Part shown: piece after piece, positions 35,889 through 47,471 of the stretch
Numbering within the stretch: position 1 is the stretch's first letter
Layout of the letters: the number at the start of each line of letters is the position of its first letter
NCBI RefSeq assembly: GCF_050948215.1
Contig: NC_135151.1
Location: forward strand, 6,612,220-6,676,219
Reading direction: 5' to 3'
Length of the DNA: 64,000 nucleotides
Origin: Halictus rubicundus
Lineage: Eukaryota; Arthropoda; Insecta; Hymenoptera; Halictidae
The notes under the pieces: generated by a model
What the model was told of the DNA's origin: nothing
What the model saw: only the letters and a program-made list of their open reading frames with translations
Database searches by the model: none
Made by a program: the position numbers and the translations under genes

Positions 35889-36612
35889 CGTGATAAACTG
35901 TAGTTCCAGTTTTGGACATGTCGATAAATTATTTCCTGCAAGTATTTTGCCTAACGTGTTTTGTACCGTCCTATTTTATTCAACTTCGAGCAGATGGAAT
36001 ATAAAGTTAAAGACCTAATAACCTGCAGTCTATTAATCTAATCATCTGCGACCTATTTGTAAGAATTTCTAGTATCTTACAAATAGAGAATAATACCGAG
36101 CTTAATAGCCGATCATTTAAAATTTGTAATAACATTGTAAAATAGAATTTAAGACTTGCTAATTATAAAAACTTGTGTATTTAATTGAATTGTATATGAA
36201 TTTACTTTAAGCTAGCTCGGGATGGGTCAGGGTCCTTCAATGCTTTCCTTGTTTACCCTTGGCCCATCTTCACCTCCAAGGCAGCTCTCTTTCAATTATT
36301 AATCGAAACACACAGTTTTTGTTTCAGAATACCTTTTCATTCAATGAAAAAGGATTAGCTCGGCCCTGTTGAGCGAGTGTTAGGTTAGTGTTAGGTTTGC
36401 TCTCATCAGCAGGTTAGATTTACACCTGTTTACACCCGTGTGCGAGAACGGTAGGCCGTACTCGTGTATTGGGTTCAGAGTCGTATCTTCATCATTTATC
36501 ATAGGTATATGGGCTAAAGTTCTCGTGGATCTAGTTACAAGATTTATCGTTCGTCAGAGTAGAGGGCGTAAGAAATCTAGTTGTTGTTAACGATGTCGGT
36601 ATTTCAGATCGT

Positions 36613-36663
36613 GAGACACGAAACCCCATATGGTGATTGGTCTACTCCTATACCTCGTCTGTG
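36613..36663 (+). repeat. 50-bp promoter-linked repeat, copy A
   Basis: Begins GAGACACGAAACCCCATATG and ends TATACCTCGTCTGTG, with a central GGTGATTGGTCTACTCC that contains an inverted CCAAT box. It lies about 565 bp upstream of the COX6B ATG. Nearly identical to copy C at 47472. Confidence 0.8.
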
Positions 36664-36800
36664 ACTGCAGTGACTATATATAGCTATTTTTAATTTGAAT
36701 TCCTACCACTAACGACGCTGTCAGCAGATTTTAGTTCCAGTTGGTAATACAGGATGTGACACGAAAATGGTAATGGGGTTACGTGACCCCACAAAAGTGG

Positions 36801-36849
36801 GCCACGAAAATACATTGGATGATAGGTCTATCCTATACCTCGTCTGTGG
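36801..36849 (+). repeat. 50-bp promoter-linked repeat, copy B (diverged)
   Basis: GCCACGAAAATACATTGGATG and TCCTATACCTCGTCTGTGG align with copy A at both ends. The middle has changed: the CCAAT core became GGATGATAGG. It lies about 190 bp after copy A, upstream of COX6B. Confidence 0.7.
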
Positions 36850-37177
36850 TTAGACGCTGAATTCAAATTTTACAAAACGAATGATCAGTAGCGATTCGTT
36901 CATAATCAATGTTTTAATTACGATTTTTCCATGATTTCAGTAAGAGTTACTCGAATCGATTTATAACATTACAGTCGACACGAAAAATAGTAACCAACGC
37001 GACAATATTCTATTTAGAGAAACCAAATTATCGAAATTCTCGATAAGATTGTCTTTTATTAATATTCAAATTTTATATCGACCTTTTTATTAGACAGTTT
37101 TATCCACAAGGTACATTTTCTTGTGTGTAAAATGATCGAACTACAAAATAGTCCCTGAAGTATGATTTCGATAAACG

Positions 37178-37711
37178 ATGCCATTTAACAAAAGCGACGA
37201 CCGTGCTCCGGAGCTAACGAGGTACGAATATCCAGAAAATGTTAGCGATGCTACAATCGAGACAAGCTCAACCACAAAACCGGTGGAAGGTGAACAAAAA
37301 CCGAAAAAGAAAAAGATAACTATCGAAGTAGACGAGGACGATCCGTGCCTTCAAGATAAAGAAAAAGAGGAAGGCAAAAAGGCCACCGTTCCGGGATTAG
37401 ATCCAAGGTGACGTTTTCCCGAGCCTTTCTGTTCAATTTACTTTTCTAGGTAACATTAAACGTTGGTGTCGTTTAGATTTCAGCAACAAAACCAGACGTT
37501 ACGCTGCTGGGTTATGTACACCGATTTCTATCGTTGCGAAAATATTTTAGGAGCAGGATCGGACGCGTGTACCTGGTTCAAACAAGTTTTCACGTCTATA
37601 TGCCCAAGTGATTGGGTTCGTCATTGGGACCAACTTCGAACCGAAGGAAAATTTCCTTGGCATAAGTATAAGAAGCAAGGAGATTTTCCTGGCGATAAAT
37701 ATGGAGTTTAA
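37178..37711 (+). CDS. COX6B: Cytochrome c oxidase subunit 6B-like CHCH protein, 2 exons
   Basis: Exons 37178-37407 and 37477-37711 join in phase 2 (AAG|GTGACG donor, GTTTAG acceptor) into 154 residues. The C-terminal half is the COX6B fold of the intermembrane space: C87-x9-C97 and C108-x10-C119 pair as the two disulphides, with the NQT lead-in, CPSDWV and a KFPWHKY tail. The family sits on complex IV facing cytochrome c and helps hold the dimer. COX6B is usually about 80-100 residues. Here a charged 75-residue N-terminus precedes it, with a lysine run (KPKKKK) and an acidic stretch (EVDEDDP). The extension shares exon 1 and has no in-frame stop. A polyadenylation signal lies at 37754. The 3' end faces that of ZFC3H1. 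It could be a specialised paralogue rather than the housekeeping subunit. Confidence 0.88.
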
Positions 37712-37753
37712 GGCGGCCCGTTAACGTTTTTCTAGAGCTAAGAGACATAAAGA

Positions 37754-37759
37754 AATAAA
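37754..37759 (+). terminator. COX6B polyadenylation signal
   Basis: AATAAA 43 bp after the COX6B stop codon. Confidence 0.7.
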
Positions 37760-37914
37760 GACACGATTAAAAAAAAATATCAATCTTTTATTATACAGGT
37801 ACAAGATATTTTTGAGGTAACTTATATAGAAGTTTGAAAGTAATATTTTGTTGCAATGCCCGACGTTGGCCAGTTGCACAGCTGTCTTCAACAATCGGTC
37901 AATCATGTTCTTCT

Positions 37915-37920
37915 TTTATT
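37915..37920 (-). terminator. Possible ZFC3H1 polyadenylation signal
   Basis: AATAAA on the minus strand (TTTATT on plus) about 540 bp beyond the in-frame stop after the ZFC3H1 zinc finger. A second lies at 37787-37792, so the 3' UTRs of ZFC3H1 and COX6B may overlap. Confidence 0.4.
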
Positions 37921-38077
37921 CGTTCCCTTACATTAAACCACACTAACTACTTGAAGTTTATACGACACTTTTTACATATGTAAAAAATAAACACTTGCAG
38001 CGAATCTTCCTTTAAACTTTTTTTTTCTCGATAGAATAGAAGCTTGAAACAGCACGGTGTTAAAAATTTTGTTTTGC

Positions 38078-38248
38078 TTAAAATGTAAGATCCTTACAGA
38101 ATAGAATGGCTATTTTTTTTTTTAATTTGTGCACAAACTCCTGCCATGGATGAAGACAACTTACCATCTTCGGGCGTGTGACATCTTCGGTTGTTGGCAG
38201 GATTATGTCATCCGTATAGAATATTGCTTCGTCAGAAACAGTACCCTG
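38078..38248 (-). CDS. Candidate alternative last exon of ZFC3H1
   Basis: After an ATTACAG acceptor at 38249, an open frame of 56 codons starts GTVSDEAIFYTDD, continues ILPTTEDVTRPKM and stops at 38078-38080. An excellent donor (AAGATG|GTAAGT) follows RPKM, so the exon may instead end there. The peptide looks protein-like, but the frame needs phase 0 whereas the zinc-finger exon's only good donor leaves phase 2. A missed small exon, an unusual donor or a base error could explain this. Confidence 0.3.
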   Translation of the reverse strand, partial: QGTVSDEAIFYTDDIILPTTEDVTRPKMVSCLHPWQEFVHKLKKKIAILFCKDLTF

Positions 38249-38458
38249 TAATTAGAAGAGTAACGGTCCTTAGAGTCGGCAATGTCTCGCCAACACCGTC
38301 GTTCAGACATTTCGAATTTTTTTTTTTTCGAAAGCCGTGACTGCTTTCGGTTAAAAGGCTTGATGGGATTCTTATATCATAAAGCCCTCTGAATGTTATG
38401 ATTAAAGATTAAAACCACCTTACGTATAACTTAACAATGCCACTTTAGTAGCTATATG

Positions 38459-41400
38459 CTACTTGGCTTCATTCTCCCTTTGATGAACATATTGACATTC
38501 GCCGTCGTTGCACGTCCCCATCAGCTCGTACGGGCAAAGAACGCCATTGGGATTCGTATTCCTGGTTAAGAATGACAAAAAACACAAGAAAAATGCTTAA
38601 AAATTTTTGTAGCGTACGGACAAGGATTTCGCGTCGCTAGAAACCAGAGGAAAAAACAATCGACCCAATGTTTAGAGAGCAAAACCCACCTTGGCACTTT
38701 GAAGTGTAACAATATCGACTCGTAAGGTACGATTGCCTTCCTGGTCAGACGGTCCACGTCCGGTTTTGGAGAAGTTCTGTCATGGCTGCACGATTCGCTG
38801 GCAGGCTCGAGTTTAACCGTTGGTTCTTTCGGTGAATCATTAGGTGAATCTTTCTGGCTCGGTTCTTCGGATTCTTTTGAAACAGGAATATCAGTAACAG
38901 GAACACTAATCGAATCTGGTTGATCAACAAACGTCTTTTGGTCTTCTTCTATTTCTTCGGTGTTACTTTGTTGAGGTACACTTTCTACGTTATTACTAAT
39001 GGTCGAGTCGGTTATGATTATTTTCTGTTCTTCTTGATCATCGACTTCTCTTACATCTGTTGCAGGCGTTTCTTCCGGTACATTATCTCGAGTTTCAATC
39101 TCTTTCATTTCATCAGTGTTATCAACGTTATCAAGATTATCTACACCGCATTGTACCGACAACAAGTCTTCAGTCTGCGACACGTCCGAGTGCACAGACG
39201 ACACAGAATCGTACGCTTCAGGAAGACTGATCGACGGCACTTTCTTCCGGGAAAGTTGCCGCGTATGATTCGCCACTTCTTTTAATTTATTTTCTACAAG
39301 TTGTGCTGCAGCTTCAGGTACCCTGGAACACATCAACGGCAATAATTTATTTTTAAGGGATATGGTTTCTCCCGTAGAATACCGTTAGAATCCACTTATA
39401 CTGTACTTGTATTCTTTTCCTATAATTCTACTTCCCAAACTCGAGCAAATCGTTGCTAGTTTGAAGCATTCTTGCCGGCCGACGTTGACCTTTCCGTGCG
39501 CCGTCACTACTTTCGGACCTATGCTGTTTATTCGGTTGCGCTGCATCTGCAACCTCTCCTCTGCAACCTTCAGCTGCTCCCGAAGCATCTTCACCTCTGC
39601 GACCAGGTTCGTCTGGAGGTCCCGTTCCATGTTCCACTGCCGAAGGTTGCCCGACATCTCCGCCAAGTCTTCCAGAATCGTATACCTATCCCAGAATACA
39701 AGTTAGTGCAACTGAAATTCTCACATCACTGTTAAAGAATTATGGAAACCCTCACTATATCGTAATATTTTTTAAAGAAGCACAAAATCTCACAAAAATG
39801 TGGCAGATATTCAAGATACAAAAACTTTAACGATAAAATGCATTGCACAAGATTGCAAAACGTAATTACCATGTTATACAGAAATTACTAGTAAGTATTA
39901 CTATCTAACTTGGGCGCTTTAAATATCTCGCTTATAATTGATAATAGAAAATAATATGAGAGATTAGATATAACTAGATTTAACACTAGGTTTACGGGAC
40001 TCGTTAAAATGAAGGGTTTTAATATTTTGAATTTACAATTATTGAGACAGTAAAGATGCATCCACCAGGAATTATTCAACAAATTTATTTTTTTGGTTGT
40101 ATATTATTAAAGAAAATAGCTAAAAATTTCGATAGACGCATCCCCGTTATCTTTATAATCAGCTAAAGGGCAGCCTTAAAGGGCTAAAAATTGTCGTCAA
40201 TATAAAATTGATATCATATCCTTGTATCCTTATACCATATCCTAGCATGAATCTCAAGAGACCTTGAAAGATCATGCTATTATATCTAGTTGAATTGAAA
40301 TTTTGAAAAATGCAACCGTGAATAATTCTCTTTGTTCACAACAGTGTTTGCCCTTTCAAACCAGGTCGTGTTTTCCTCTGATATTTCTTTTCTAATATAA
40401 ATAATAAGTGAGATACACTCTGTACATTAAAGAACAACTGTTCATATTGATAATACCGTTTCAAAACCAATTTCTGTTCAGTATCCAGCAAATGCTGCTC
40501 CTGCTCCTCCCGTGGAAGAGCGATGAGAGCGTTCAGCTCCGTCTTCGCGTCCCTCTTAATCGTATCCCAGTTTTCCTCTATACTCCTCTTATCGTTCGAC
40601 AACACATTGCTCCTGAATAACGGTGAACCGTCGTCTTTGGATTTCGCGGGTGAAGTCGACAATCGACTGGTCTCCTCTAATTGAGAAAGTCGAAGCGTCG
40701 ATTCACATAGATCCACACTGTCTCTCGTCACGTTTCGACCGTTCAAAACGACAGTAGACACATCTGACTCCACGTCGTTGTTCTCAGATATATCATTATT
40801 CGCAACTGTTTCCTTCTCTACCGATTGTACCACCTGCTTCGGGACTCGATTATGGTCAACCTCTTTGCTTCCAGAGACGTTCTCATTTAGTTTGATCATC
40901 GTTTCAGTATTGTTTACGGTCACTCTGTCGCCAATTGTTACCAGCCTCTCTTTCATATCGCACTGCACGCTAACTTGCACAAACTTCTTGTTCACCTCGT
41001 CCGTGGACAATATTTTCAAGCCTGGCGACAGCCTTTGTTTCACTGAGATTTCGTTTTGCGTTTCGAACACTTTGCGTGGCGCGGTGACTGACTGCGAGGG
41101 ACTTCCAACTTTGCTACTAATATTGTTCGAACCATTTTCGTTGGTTATACATATATTAAGATTCGTCATCGTGTTCGATACTGTTTTCGTTCGATTCGGA
41201 CTTGCAGTCTCTTGCCTGTCCGCGCCAGGCGCCTTATTATTATTCGCATTTTTAACGGAGTCTAAATTTTTCGAGCCATCCTCCTTATTCGGCTGTTGCG
41301 TGCTCAAGTCTGGACTCTTCGCAGACAAGATCTGATTAATCTTCGTAATTGGTTCTTTGCCGGGGCTGTTGGATGGTACCGGTTTCGATATCGCTTCCAC

Positions 41401-44400
41401 GGTCTTGTTCTTCAGGGAATTGATGGTCTCCGCGGTTCTGTGCAGCTTCAGCTTCTCCCGTTCTAGAATCTCTTGCTTCAATCGTCGATATTCCTCTTGT
41501 CGGGACGCAGGTAAATGACGCACAGCCTGCAAAACACTCGGACAATTAAATGACTCCTTAACCCCTTCGCACCGTTATGACGGGTCTGATCCATTATCAC
41601 GCGTAGGTACTAAATTGAAGACCTTGTTGCACGAATCCGGTAAGTCCAAATTTTCTACGACCTTGAATTATAAAAATTTTTAAAAAATATAAGAACTATT
41701 CTTTTTCACATCCCTTGTTAAATACAAAATACTCGTGTGATTGTTTAGACAACTTGCAAAATCTGAACTCGACCGGTTTTTTCACCGAGGTCTTCAATTC
41801 GTTTATGAGGTCGGACTCGTCATGCGATTTTTGATGCTATTTATACTGTTTATCCTGACACGAATTTTTTATGAAACTATATTTTGCTTTATGTTTCGCT
41901 ATGTCTCAAGTAAAGAAGGATACATATGTGTCGGTCCAAAAGAGAAGTAATTTGTGCTCCTATCTTTTCGAAAATCGTGCCAAATTCGCTTGGCTACTCG
42001 GGCCCAGCAATTAGAAGTTCCGAGTAGAGGCGAAGGGGTTACACATCCACGGAGTACAATTCTTACCAAAGGTGTATGAAGATTGGACGCGTTCTCCAGT
42101 TTGGTCGTCAACGCTGCGTCTTTCTTAGGTGCCTGCGACAGTGGAGTTGGTCTTGCAGCCGCCATGGACTCTTGTTTCTTTCGCACAGTTCGCAGAAATT
42201 GATCCAAGTTCTTCTCGAATTCGGCCATGTGGTTCACGGCCAGTTGCTTCTCCGCCAACGCGATTTTCTTCATCCGACGCTCGGACTCGGAGTCGCTTTC
42301 CGTATCGGATTCTAGATTGATCACTATCCTCTGCGTGTCGGACACGGTTTTCGCGATCTTTGGCCATTTGGTGTCGTTCGTCTGCGCTTTGGCAGCGACC
42401 TTGCTCTCCGTGACCTTCTGTTTGCTGTATTGCATCACAGCCTTTTGTACGTTCAGTTTCTTCTGGATCATCGCGTTTTGGTACTTCTTCGCGTTCTTCA
42501 CGACCTTCGTGCTTGCGGGGATAGGGATTCTCTTCGTATGTTTAGTTGGTGGACCCTTCGTCATAGGAACTAGTCGTTTCCTCCCAGAGTTCGCCATAGG
42601 TGGCACCTTAACATTCTCTACAGGTAGACCTACTTGCGCAGCGACCTCGTTCTCTTTCTCACTCGAATTCGGTTGATTCCTATCATTCTCGGAACCGTAA
42701 GAACTTGCAGGTGATGGTGACGTTGTACTATTCGCCGCAGATACTGCATTCGCTGGTGCAATCTGAGTCGCAACTGTCTGCCCGGTGGAATCCGACGCGG
42801 CAGACGCGTTCGTTATCGAATTCGAGTGGCTCCGATTATTACTCGCTTTCGCTCTTTTAGGCAACGAGGCCAACAAAATCGCCCTCAACGCCTCCTCGTC
42901 CTCGTCTAAGCTCTGTCTTCTGTCTACGTCCTTCGCCTGGTCCGCCGTGTCGCTAGACAACGCGTCTTTACCCTTAGCTTCACTTTCATTCGTTTCCAAA
43001 GAAATTCGACTTTCTAGAACGCTATCCTTCGGCGCCTCTAAATTAGATTGATCTGTATTATTCTCTATATCTTTACGCTTCTCAAGCTCGCTCGCATCGC
43101 TTAATCGTTTATCCAAAATATCTATATTGTCATTATTTGTACCCGCTTTGGACTGTAAAGCTCCTGCACTTTTCCTCTTCGCGCCCCGCCTCCTCTTCTT
43201 CTGACTTTTAATATCACAGGTTTTGTCCGGAGATTCTGCAGTGACGTTACTTTGTACCGATATTGCGTTGTTATTGTTGTTCCCCAGCGACGACGAGCCG
43301 TCCTCGTTCGCTGGCTGCTCTTCGGCCGGGTCCTCTTGCAAGGAATCATGGAACACGGTGGGTATCGCTAAGACAGCGGACGACTTCTGTGGGATAGGCA
43401 TCAGTTTCATCGGCTTGAACGATGTGTTCGCCTTGATGTCTTCAGGTAAGGTCACCGGCTGCATCTCGGCGCTCTTGAACGTCGGCTCTTGCGGCGCCGC
43501 GGTTTTCTTTGTCTGCAACGGCTGCTGCAGTTGCTTGTTCGTCTTCAGGATGGACGCTGGAACCAGCGTCCTGTTGATCAGCGTCGGGATCTTGTTCGCG
43601 TCCTTGGTGACATCGGGTATCCCCTTCATGTAAAGCGGCTCCTTCACGCCGTCCGTTGCACCGGCTGGAATGTCCTCCTCGCATTTAATAGACTTCGCAA
43701 AGCCGGCCATGTGACTCGCGTCGACGTCAGCCTCGGGAAGATCGTCGATCGTGATCATACTGGCGGGCGATACTGATCCTTGCTGCGAGGTCGCAGCAGA
43801 ACCGACGTTCGGATGGATGGAAAGCGTTCCTATCTTGACCAAGTGTTCTTCTACCGTCGGGCCGTGACTACTACTGCACGGCTCGTTGTTCTCGTGCGAT
43901 TTCAAGATGTACGAAGACCCCAGAGAAGGTAAGGAAGAGGCTGACGTATTAATTGGCACGAGAGTCTGTGGAAGTGTTTGAGACAAATCAGGATCGTAAA
44001 TTGGAGCGTCGGTCGGAGAATAAGGTCTCTCCAGATTCAGGTTGGTTTCCAAGATGGAAGTACTGTTGTTTCTATTGAGGATATTCGTTCGAGGATCGTG
44101 CACCGGTGAATATTGCATGCTCGAGCTCGGGGACGCGTAAAATGCATTCTGAGGTGGATTGTAGAACGTAACGTTTGGTAAGTAACTTCGGTTCTGTATG
44201 ATCTTCTCCTGATAGGACTTCTGGCCCTCCTGACTAGACGGCAAGGCCGTGTTAAAGCTTGGACTGTTGGTCGTTTCGTTCAGATTGATGAACGATACAT
44301 CGGATGGCTGGATACCTAACAACTCCGTGTCTATCGGTATGTTGGCAGTTATCTTATCTGTTGGGGAGTATGGTAGTTTTTCTTTCTCCCTTTCCACGTC

Positions 44401-46689
44401 CGTGTCTAGGTCCATGTCTTCCGTATGGTCGTTCTCCATCATAGGGAGGGGAGTCAGCGGTGGCGACGCGATGCTTAACAGTTCCTCGCCGGGTATGGGA
44501 ATACTGTCCAGGAAGCTCTGGGTGAACGGACTTTCGCTCCGGGACGCGTTGGATTTCTTATATCTCCCCGACTTCATGCCCTTCTGGAGCCTGTTCTGAT
44601 GTTTCTTCAACACCGCCGAACGAAGCGCGATCATCCTCAGCTCCAAGTCCTCTTCGTCCTGATCATCGTCTATACTTATCTTTTTTACAGTTTCAGTCTT
44701 TATTTTCTCGATCTGCTTGCTTGACTTCTTCTGCTTCGTTTCGAGCGCCTTCTGCCTCAGCAACGCTAGATCCTCTTCGTCGTCCGCGTCGTTTAGCTCT
44801 GGCATGCTTATCTGAGTGCTGGACGCGCTCGTCATATCACTGTTATTGTCGCAAACTCTTTTCATCATGTGCGATAGCTTCTTCTTCAAAGAGGACGCGT
44901 TTTCTCTGTTCTTGTACAACGTTTCTTCCAGCGAGTCGGATCCTATAGATTCTAGATGTCGGACTTTCTTTAACAACTTATGCGTGTCGGCGTAATTGTG
45001 AGAGGATGACATTGGATCGAGATGCGATGTTTTTCTCAGTAATGTCTTCCCCGGCGGGGATTTGTACGGTGATCGCTTAGGGGATTTCAGTCTTCTCGGA
45101 GACCTTACGATCGTTGCCGATCTTGCGTGCACAACAGGCGATTTCGATCTCCTAAATGGAGAATGCGGCTGTGTAATTGGCCTATGTCTTCTGGGAGGTG
45201 ACCTTGAAGTCACTCTGGACCTATTGGTTCTATGAACAGGACTCATTTCTCTACGGTATGATCTCGAAGGACTGGTTTTTATATCATGTTTTAATGTGCT
45301 GACACACTCTGGCAAAGCTACGTCGTCAGTAGATAAAGAGACCAAATCGTCCATAGTCAACATAGACATGTGACCTCTTTTTTTCTTCTTCTTCTTCTTC
45401 CCTCTACTCTTCGTGGAAGAACGTATTACAATCTGCTTAGAATTATCCGCAAGACCAACAATCTCCATATCACTGTCGCTCGAAATAGGTACAAGATCAT
45501 CGTTCTTTTCCTGAAGCGTAGAAACCGTATGTTTGCTTCCGATAGATCCTGAGTCTTTAATCTGATGACGGTTTTCTTTCCCTTGGACTGCATCTTGTAG
45601 AATAAGGTCAACTTCTACTTGATTAGAACACGACATGTAGAAGATGATAATACATTAAATTGAAGGTTTTGTAATTCTAATTAATAAATCAGAAAAAGTT
45701 TAGACAACACATTCAGATATAACTGTTTAATTGAATGGAACTCAAAATATGTTATCAAAGCAAGTGAAATTATGCATAAAATTCAGTTTGAACCTCTGTA
45801 GCTAGAATCTCAAAGCTAACATCTTTGTACGATGGAATGAAGAAAATTGCTGTCTCATAGAGTTTCAAGTTACAGAGATTAGACTATACAGAGTGTCTTT
45901 TTAACTCTGAAGTCCAGTATCCAGTTTACTTAGATAATGGTTTTACTTCAGTGAATCACATGTTTAGACCAGTTATCTAATGATGTGTTTACCAATGAGT
46001 CTTTCTCCTTTGTGAGTCATTCAACAGACTATTGTGCTTATATCTCTCATTGTCCTGCTGGTACAAACATGTGAATATAGCAAGGACCTGTTGGAACAAA
46101 ACTTTCAGAATACATGGACAGCAAATGGTTAATTCTAACAAAGCAATACCTTTGACTTCGTATTAGCGCTATATGGGAATGCCTCAGGAAAAAATTGTTT
46201 AGCTCCAAGAGGTACATATTACAATGCAAATCATTTTTCTCTTGAGCTGATATTTTTCAAGATATAAATATTTTTATTAAATAATAGTAAAGATATCGCT
46301 TTGTAACAGAGTTAACAAGACATTCCATATACAAATCAGTAAACGAAAGAAAATACAAAAATATATTAAATTAAATGTGTTATATAAAAGGTTTCACGAG
46401 AACTGCAAGTTCAGTTGCCAGTGAGTTAAGCAATGTTTACTATAGAATCCTTTTATTTACCTCTTCTGTTGGAGCTTCTGGAGTGGTACAGCTTGGCCGG
46501 TGCAGTGCACCACGCTGCATTGTGTTGCGTCGACAAGCAGTTGGTGCATTGCGCGGCTCTGGACCCATATCCATAATTCAAGTGTCCTTCCTCGGAAGAG
46601 CTGACATCTTCCAAGGATATTTCGCCCTCTTCTTTCTCGTCCAGCACTTCGATGGCCTCGGTGCAACCGCTCGACAAATCGCTAGCCAT
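38459..46689 (-). CDS. ZFC3H1: ZFC3H1, nuclear exosome (PAXT) adaptor homologue, 6 exons
   Basis: Exons (minus strand) 46689-46461, 45617-42067, 41526-40457, 39685-39407, 39322-38690 and 38561-38459 join in matching phases into about 1954 residues. ZFC3H1 pairs with the helicase MTR4 and sends polyadenylated nuclear RNA to the exosome. Family marks are an N-terminal KEEGEISLEDVSSSEEG acidic motif, a long disordered Ser/Arg-rich part with a lysine run, acidic DEEDLxLR helices near residues 355, 400 and 990, an INLESDTESDSESE patch, the EEYRRLKQEIL coiled coil opening exon 3, a second coiled coil in exon 4, and near the C-terminus the zinc finger C-x7-C-x4-C-x3-H (CPYELMGTC, then CNDGEC and QYVH). 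The vertebrate protein continues into TPR/HAT-like repeats; here an in-frame stop comes eight residues after the finger's last His. Splicing on to 38248 is an alternative. The exon 4 donor (ACAA|GTACAG) is the least certain. The in-frame ATG at 46689 is the start. Nuclear location is expected. Confidence 0.85.
41558..42042. mobile_element. TTAA piggyBac-like MITE filling a ZFC3H1 intron
   Basis: Left end TTAACCCCTTCGCACCG and right end GGCGAAGGGGTTAC are inverted repeats of about 12 bp. The right TTAA reads TTAC. At about 485 bp it makes up nearly all of the 540-bp intron between ZFC3H1 exons 2 and 3 (42066-41527). Confidence 0.7.
45618..46460 (-). other. ZFC3H1 intron 1
   Basis: This 843-bp intron is bounded by AAGAG|GTAAAT and ATCAAG|TAGAAG. 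It is AT-rich, with no further feature seen. The ATG at 45636 lies in the intron just before the acceptor and is not the start codon. Confidence 0.6.
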
Positions 46690-47291
46690 TCTTAAACTTA
46701 CCCTCAAACCGTACCAAACTAATCCCGTCCATTCGTGAGTAAATTAGAAACTAGAATATACCATTCTTTGACATCCTTAAAGATTAGGGTTAATCACGCG
46801 ATACAAGTAATATTTATTGTTTCCTTTCTCACTTGATCGCTAAAACTGGCAAACACGCACACACCACCTCTCGCAAACGAATCTACACTTTCACGATTCT
46901 CTCTCTGTGATTAGAAGAATAGACGCGAAATAACAAAATTTTATGAAGCCTTGAATATAACGTTCCCAATACAAAAAATAAACTTATCCGCCTCGAAATT
47001 CGCCTTTATCCGAGCTGTTTCTTCTCACATCTAAATGCACGCAATGACTCCGCCATACTGTCGTTCTCAACACATGACGTGTAGCGGCTAGTATTCATTG
47101 ATACGACAGCGTTCGTAAAGTAGAGATCGCGATTTTGTTGGAAACAGGTGAGATGATCGCAGACCATATGTGTGTGACTTTCTGAACGCGAAGTGATTGT
47201 CTGCTTAGTTAGACCAGAGAGGAAATGAGAGAGCTCGCGCCCGGGATTTTAGTGTCCCCGGTATAGTGCTGCCTCCTAGTCTAATTTTCAG

Positions 47292-47449
47292 CCTGGATCA
47301 GAATCTGCATCATCTTTTTAGCCTAGACCAGAACCTGCATCATCTTATTAGCCTGGACCAGAACCTGCATCATCTTTTTAGCTTGGACCAGAACCTACAT
47401 CATCTTTTTAGCCTGTATTAGAATCGGCAATATCTTTTTAGCCTAGACA
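47292..47449. repeat. 30-bp minisatellite, about 5.3 units
   Basis: Units of the form CCTGGACCAGAACCTGCATC plus ATCTTTTTAG repeat head to tail five times, then a partial unit (CCTAGACA). The units differ at a few positions. It lies between ZFC3H1 and YIPF1, about 250 bp before the YIPF1 ATG. There are no spacers, so it is not a CRISPR array. Confidence 0.9.
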
Positions 47450-47471
47450 CCGACGAGATATATCGTCGGTG

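Larger units (their letters stand above)
36010..37177. other. Upstream region of COX6B with repeated 50-bp element
   Basis: Intergenic DNA between the mitochondrial ferritin and COX6B. It contains two copies of the 50-bp promoter-linked repeat at 36613-36663 and 36801-36849. No frame of interest is seen. Confidence 0.6.

Noticed and set aside
36388..36412. TTAGG words resembling the insect telomere repeat
   Set aside because: Only two or three irregular copies, too few to call an interstitial telomere.
40778..41335. 185-codon plus-strand ORF
   Set aside because: It is the antisense shadow of ZFC3H1 exon 3, which has clear splice sites and family similarity on the minus strand.
42227..42676. 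149-codon plus-strand ORF
   Set aside because: Antisense shadow of ZFC3H1 exon 2, rich in Phe/Ser from reverse-complemented Lys/Glu codons.
45634..45636. ATG at the head of the long ZFC3H1 frame, considered as the start codon
   Set aside because: Phase-matched splicing from the exon at 46689-46461 enters 19 bases downstream of it, and that first exon carries the family's EEGEIS motif.
47292..47449. Regular 30-bp repeats, considered as CRISPR
   Set aside because: Units are directly adjacent with no spacers, and the host is eukaryotic.
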